Positions 61,570 to 64,000 of a stretch of DNA of 64,000 bases are shown here, piece after piece. This DNA comes from CAVTLG01 sp963735495 (GTDB taxonomy: Bacteria; Chloroflexota; Ktedonobacteria; Ktedonobacterales; Ktedonobacteraceae): positions 36,769-100,768 of the forward strand of contig CAVTLG010000003.1 of the NCBI GenBank assembly GCA_963735495.1, written 5' to 3'. The position numbers and the translations under genes were made by a program. The notes below the pieces were generated by a model that saw nothing but the letters and a program-made list of their open reading frames with translations, did no database searches and had not been told where the DNA came from. Every line of letters begins with the position of its first letter. Positions within the stretch are counted from its first letter, which is position 1.

Positions 61570-61983
61570 ATGCTTCAACCATCGGTTCTTGCCTGGTTAC
61601 GACTCTACCGCGTCGTCCAGAAAATTGACCGCCTGCAAAGCACGCACCTGCGTTCGTGGGGTCTGAATACGGCCCAGTTCGACGTCTTAGCACGTGTCGG
61701 CGCGACCAGTGGACTGACGCAACAAGAACTCGCCGATAGTCTCCTGGTGACGAAAGGCAACGTTTCTCAGTTGCTTAACCGCATGGAACAGCAAGGGTTG
61801 CTCAGACGCTGTCAGGACAGGCGGAACAATAACCTGGTACTCACTGAGAAGGGACAGGAGCTGCATGATCGTGTCGTACCGGCGCATGAACAGCTGATCG
61901 CGCAAGAACTTTCCGTGCTTTCTTCATCCGAGACAGCCGACTTGCAGCGCCTGCTACGTAAACTGGATCACGCGTTGCATTGA
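61570..61983 (+). CDS. MarR-family transcriptional regulator (MhqR-like)
   Basis: The 137-aa product is a single winged-helix MarR domain: LNTAQFDVLARVGATSGLTQ starts it, ELADSLLVTKGNVSQLLNRME is the recognition helix region, and RCQDRRNNNLVLTEKG the wing. Flanking helices form the dimer. AGGAGG lies 9 nt before ATG 61570. The operator in its own promoter and the copy before the dioxygenase suggest it controls both, lifting repression when a quinone- or catechol-type compound appears. The inducer is inferred from the partner gene. Confidence 0.85.
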   Translation: MLQPSVLAWLRLYRVVQKIDRLQSTHLRSWGLNTAQFDVLARVGATSGLTQQELADSLLVTKGNVSQLLNRMEQQGLLRRCQDRRNNNLVLTEKGQELHDRVVPAHEQLIAQELSVLSSSETADLQRLLRKLDHALH

Positions 61984-61999
61984 GTTTTTTTAGCATATA

Positions 62000-62015
62000 A
62001 GCTTAGTACTAAACT
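62000..62015 (+). promoter_or_regulatory. second MarR operator
   Basis: AGCTTAGTACTAAACT differs from the operator at 61520 by two bases and stands about 40 nt before the dioxygenase start. Confidence 0.75.
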
Positions 62016-62051
62016 CTTGAGAGTTAGAGAGAGAAAGATTAGAAGGAGCAT

Positions 62052-63035
62052 ATGATGCAATTAGGTGGTCTTCATCACGTAACAGCTATTACCGGAGATG
62101 TTTCGGTCAATGTCGCATTTTACACCCAGATTCTCGGCTTGCATTTAATCAAGAAGACCGTTAATCAGGATGACGTTTCAGCGTATCACGTTTTCTATGG
62201 TGATGAAACCGGCAATCCCGGCACAGAATTGACGTTTTTCGACTGGCCGACGAGCGGTCCCAATCGCGCTGGAGCCGGTACGATCTCGGCTATTGCCTTT
62301 GGCGTCACTGGTCGCGAGGCTTTAGCGTGGTGGGTACAGCGCTTCGATACCTTTAAGGTCTCCCACGATGGCATTCAGCAGCGCGGAGAAGAAAGGAGAG
62401 CTGTACTAGCATTTCGTGATCCCGAGGGCCAGCGTCTCGAACTGGTTGACGACGAGGGACGCTTGCAAATTCAGCCGTGGAAGGGCAGTCCCGTTCCGCC
62501 AGAGATGGCGATTCACGGCATGTATGCAGTAAGACTCATCGAGAGCGCACTTAATCCCACGGCCAGCTTCCTGACCGAGACGCTCGCATTCCGCCAGACC
62601 GGAACCTATCAGTCCGAGCAGCAAACTACCGTCCATGTCTTTGAAGTGGGACCAGGCGGCCCTGGCGCAGAGATTCACCTGGATATCCGCCCAGGCATGC
62701 AGCATGGTCGTCCTGGTATCGGAGGCGTGCATCATGTCGCCTTGCGCACACCAGATGAAGCGGAACAGGTGCAATGGCGCAACCAGCTAGTTGGGAAAGC
62801 AGCCGGTCAGGTGACACCAGTGATTGATCGTTTCTACTTCCACTCGGTCTACTTCCATGAGCCGGGCGGCGTCCTCTTCGAAATTGCGACCGATGGCCCT
62901 GGCTTCACCACGGACGAAGATCCAGCCCATCTCGGCGAAAAACTGGCTCTACCACCATTCTTAGAGTCGCACAGACACGAGATTGAGGAAAACTTGCGCC
63001 CAATTATTCCGTTCAAAATCGCTACCCTCCAATAA
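62052..63035 (+). CDS. ring-cleaving dioxygenase, VOC superfamily (MhqO-like)
   Basis: The 327-aa product has two glyoxalase/VOC halves. The first opens LGGLHHVTAITGDVSVNVAF with the first metal His in HHVT, and continues to LRFRDPEGQRLELVDD-like residues; the second has GGVHHVALRTPDE with His, then FHEPGGVLFEIATDGPG with Glu. Such enzymes use Fe2+ or Mn2+ to cut aromatic rings of hydroquinones and catechols, as B. subtilis MhqO under MhqR control. GGAG lies 3 nt before ATG 62052 and 6 nt before ATG 62055, so the second may be the true start. It forms an operon-like pair with the MarR gene. Confidence 0.85.
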   Translation: MMQLGGLHHVTAITGDVSVNVAFYTQILGLHLIKKTVNQDDVSAYHVFYGDETGNPGTELTFFDWPTSGPNRAGAGTISAIAFGVTGREALAWWVQRFDTFKVSHDGIQQRGEERRAVLAFRDPEGQRLELVDDEGRLQIQPWKGSPVPPEMAIHGMYAVRLIESALNPTASFLTETLAFRQTGTYQSEQQTTVHVFEVGPGGPGAEIHLDIRPGMQHGRPGIGGVHHVALRTPDEAEQVQWRNQLVGKAAGQVTPVIDRFYFHSVYFHEPGGVLFEIATDGPGFTTDEDPAHLGEKLALPPFLESHRHEIEENLRPIIPFKIATLQ

Positions 63036-63070
63036 GCAGCGATACCATACAACAGACCAGGTCGTACACG

Positions 63071-63935
63071 CTACGGCCTGGTACCCCACACGCTCATCAG
63101 CGGCCAGATGCCACAAAAATCTGGCGACAGCATCTCTATCAACGACTGTTGATGTAACTGCGCCGCCTCTTCAGCGGTGGCCAGACCCAATTTACTCAAG
63201 AGAAGCTGGACGGTCTGCCCTGCGAGTTCGTGATTGCGATAGATATCTTTCCATGCTGCGGCCTCCGCCGAGAAATTGAGCGCACACGAGGCTGTCTGTA
63301 GTTCCTGAAAACCTGCATTACGCAGTAATCGCTCCAACATATACGTCATGCCAAGAGTGCGACCATCTGGTGAAAAGCCATGACCCAGCTTCTGCATGGC
63401 ACGTAACCCCAGGGTATAGAACTGCTCAAATGCAGGCGAGTTCGAGAAATTCACCATCAGTTTCCGTCAAGCGCAAAATACCGCCAGGTCGCAGAATGCG
63501 CATACATTCCTGCAATAACGCAGGCCAGGCGGACCTGGGTAAGACGCCAAAAGAAACCGCGCATTGACCAGATCAAATGTATGGTCTGAAAACTCGAGTG
63601 GCTTCAGGATATTCATCACACCAAAAGAGGCATTACTTACATTTTGCGTACGCATTCTAGCGTTTGCATACTCGATCATAATCTGGCTAATATCAATACC
63701 GGCCACCTCGCTAGTAGGATGGGCGAAGGCAACATCGAGCACCCAATCACCCGGTCCACAGGCGATATCCAGGATAGACTGAAAATTCGCAGGGTCGGGC
63801 AGGCCCGTCAAAGGACCGCCCATACACTGTGTGAAGAGCCGACTTTGCTCGATCAAGCGGACCACTCTCAGTCGGGCTTCCCGGGTCCATGACATAGGTA
63901 TTGTCGTTGGAGGGGGGTTGAGGCGTCGTTGACAC
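63071..63935 (-). pseudogene. SAM-dependent methyltransferase with several frameshifts
   Basis: The pieces add up to a class I methyltransferase. GTG 63935 (AAGGAG 8 nt upstream) opens the frame as STTPQPPSNDNTYVMDP and leaves it near 63885. The next frame carries ILDIACGPGDWVLDVAF (SAM motif I) and EVAGIDISQIMIEYA (motif II), then SDHTFDLVNARFL. A lost T in TTTT near 63546 moves it to a frame with LQECMRILRPGGILRLTETD. A further shift near 63460 leads to the C-terminal part (NFSNSPAFEQFYTLGLRAMQ and the rest). At least three indels mean it is inactive unless the sequence has errors. It converges on the dioxygenase gene. Confidence 0.75.
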
Positions 63936-64000
63936 GATGCCGTCTCCTTTCCTAAGGCGATCAATAAAGATCGTCAGGCACATTTTATGCATAACGCTGG

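Overview
The window looks like chromosomal DNA of a Ktedonobacteria-type member of the Chloroflexota. This rests on recalled family resemblance, not on a search. The pointers are large TIR/NB-ARC/TPR and HTH/NB-ARC proteins, a CHAT-TIR protein, an EACC1-like protein, short palindromic repeats between genes and even at gene ends, a decaprenyl-phosphate phosphoribosyltransferase-like UbiA enzyme beside a polyprenyl-phosphate mannose synthase-like enzyme, and many small lineage-specific zinc-ribbon and membrane proteins.

Layout. 0-7.5 kb: the 5' end of an HTH/NB-ARC-type gene, tRNA-Asp copy 1, a GCS2-type ligase, a nonsense-mutated encapsulated-ferritin-like gene, a nitroreductase, a VIT/CCC1-like membrane protein with a Gln/Pro-rich front, and small membrane and metal-binding proteins. 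7.8-12.8 kb: a signalling or conflict cassette (helical partner protein, TIR-NB-ARC-TPR protein, CHAT-TIR protein). 13-16.3 kb: an ECF sigma factor with a membrane partner, and a second membrane protein. 16.3-23 kb: a defence island bounded by an IS630 scar, with two unknown proteins, a MazG-like pyrophosphohydrolase, a PD-(D/E)XK nuclease, an Mrr-type endonuclease, an HsdR remnant and a complete-looking Kiwa pair (kwaB, kwaA). 23.7-29.2 kb: a secreted beta-helix protein, an SRPBCC protein, an ADP-ribosylglycohydrolase, an EACC1-like protein and a ThDP decarboxylase.

29.4-43.1 kb is a sugar locus: an ABC sugar importer, then alpha-L-fucosidase, a BadF-type sugar kinase, a GH4 enzyme, and remnants of GH38 alpha-mannosidase, a LacI regulator and LacZ. 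The enzyme set suggests breakdown of complex glycans. The mannosidase, the regulator and the beta-galactosidase are broken, and repeats sit at or near several breakpoints, so the locus appears to be decaying. Two more identical tRNA-Asp genes flank it at 35.0 and 43.3 kb, each with its own promoter and terminator.

43.5-64 kb: a 6-phosphogluconate dehydrogenase, a YacP-like NYN protein, two cell-envelope polyprenyl-phosphate enzymes, a Crp/Fnr regulator split by a frameshift, a lone TnpB, a run of small genes with baseplate-J-like and FG-GAP proteins, an excisionase-like HTH protein, an Mrp/ApbC ATPase, prephenate dehydratase, a metallophosphoesterase, and a MarR/ring-cleaving dioxygenase pair that shares a palindromic operator.

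Two themes cut across the window. First, at least four inverted-repeat element families are present; the commonest supplies the last codons of two genes and the first codons of a third. Second, several genes carry single-base frameshifts, some at homopolymers (Crp, the PD-(D/E)XK nuclease, a methyltransferase). These could be true decay or sequence errors, and only the read data can tell.
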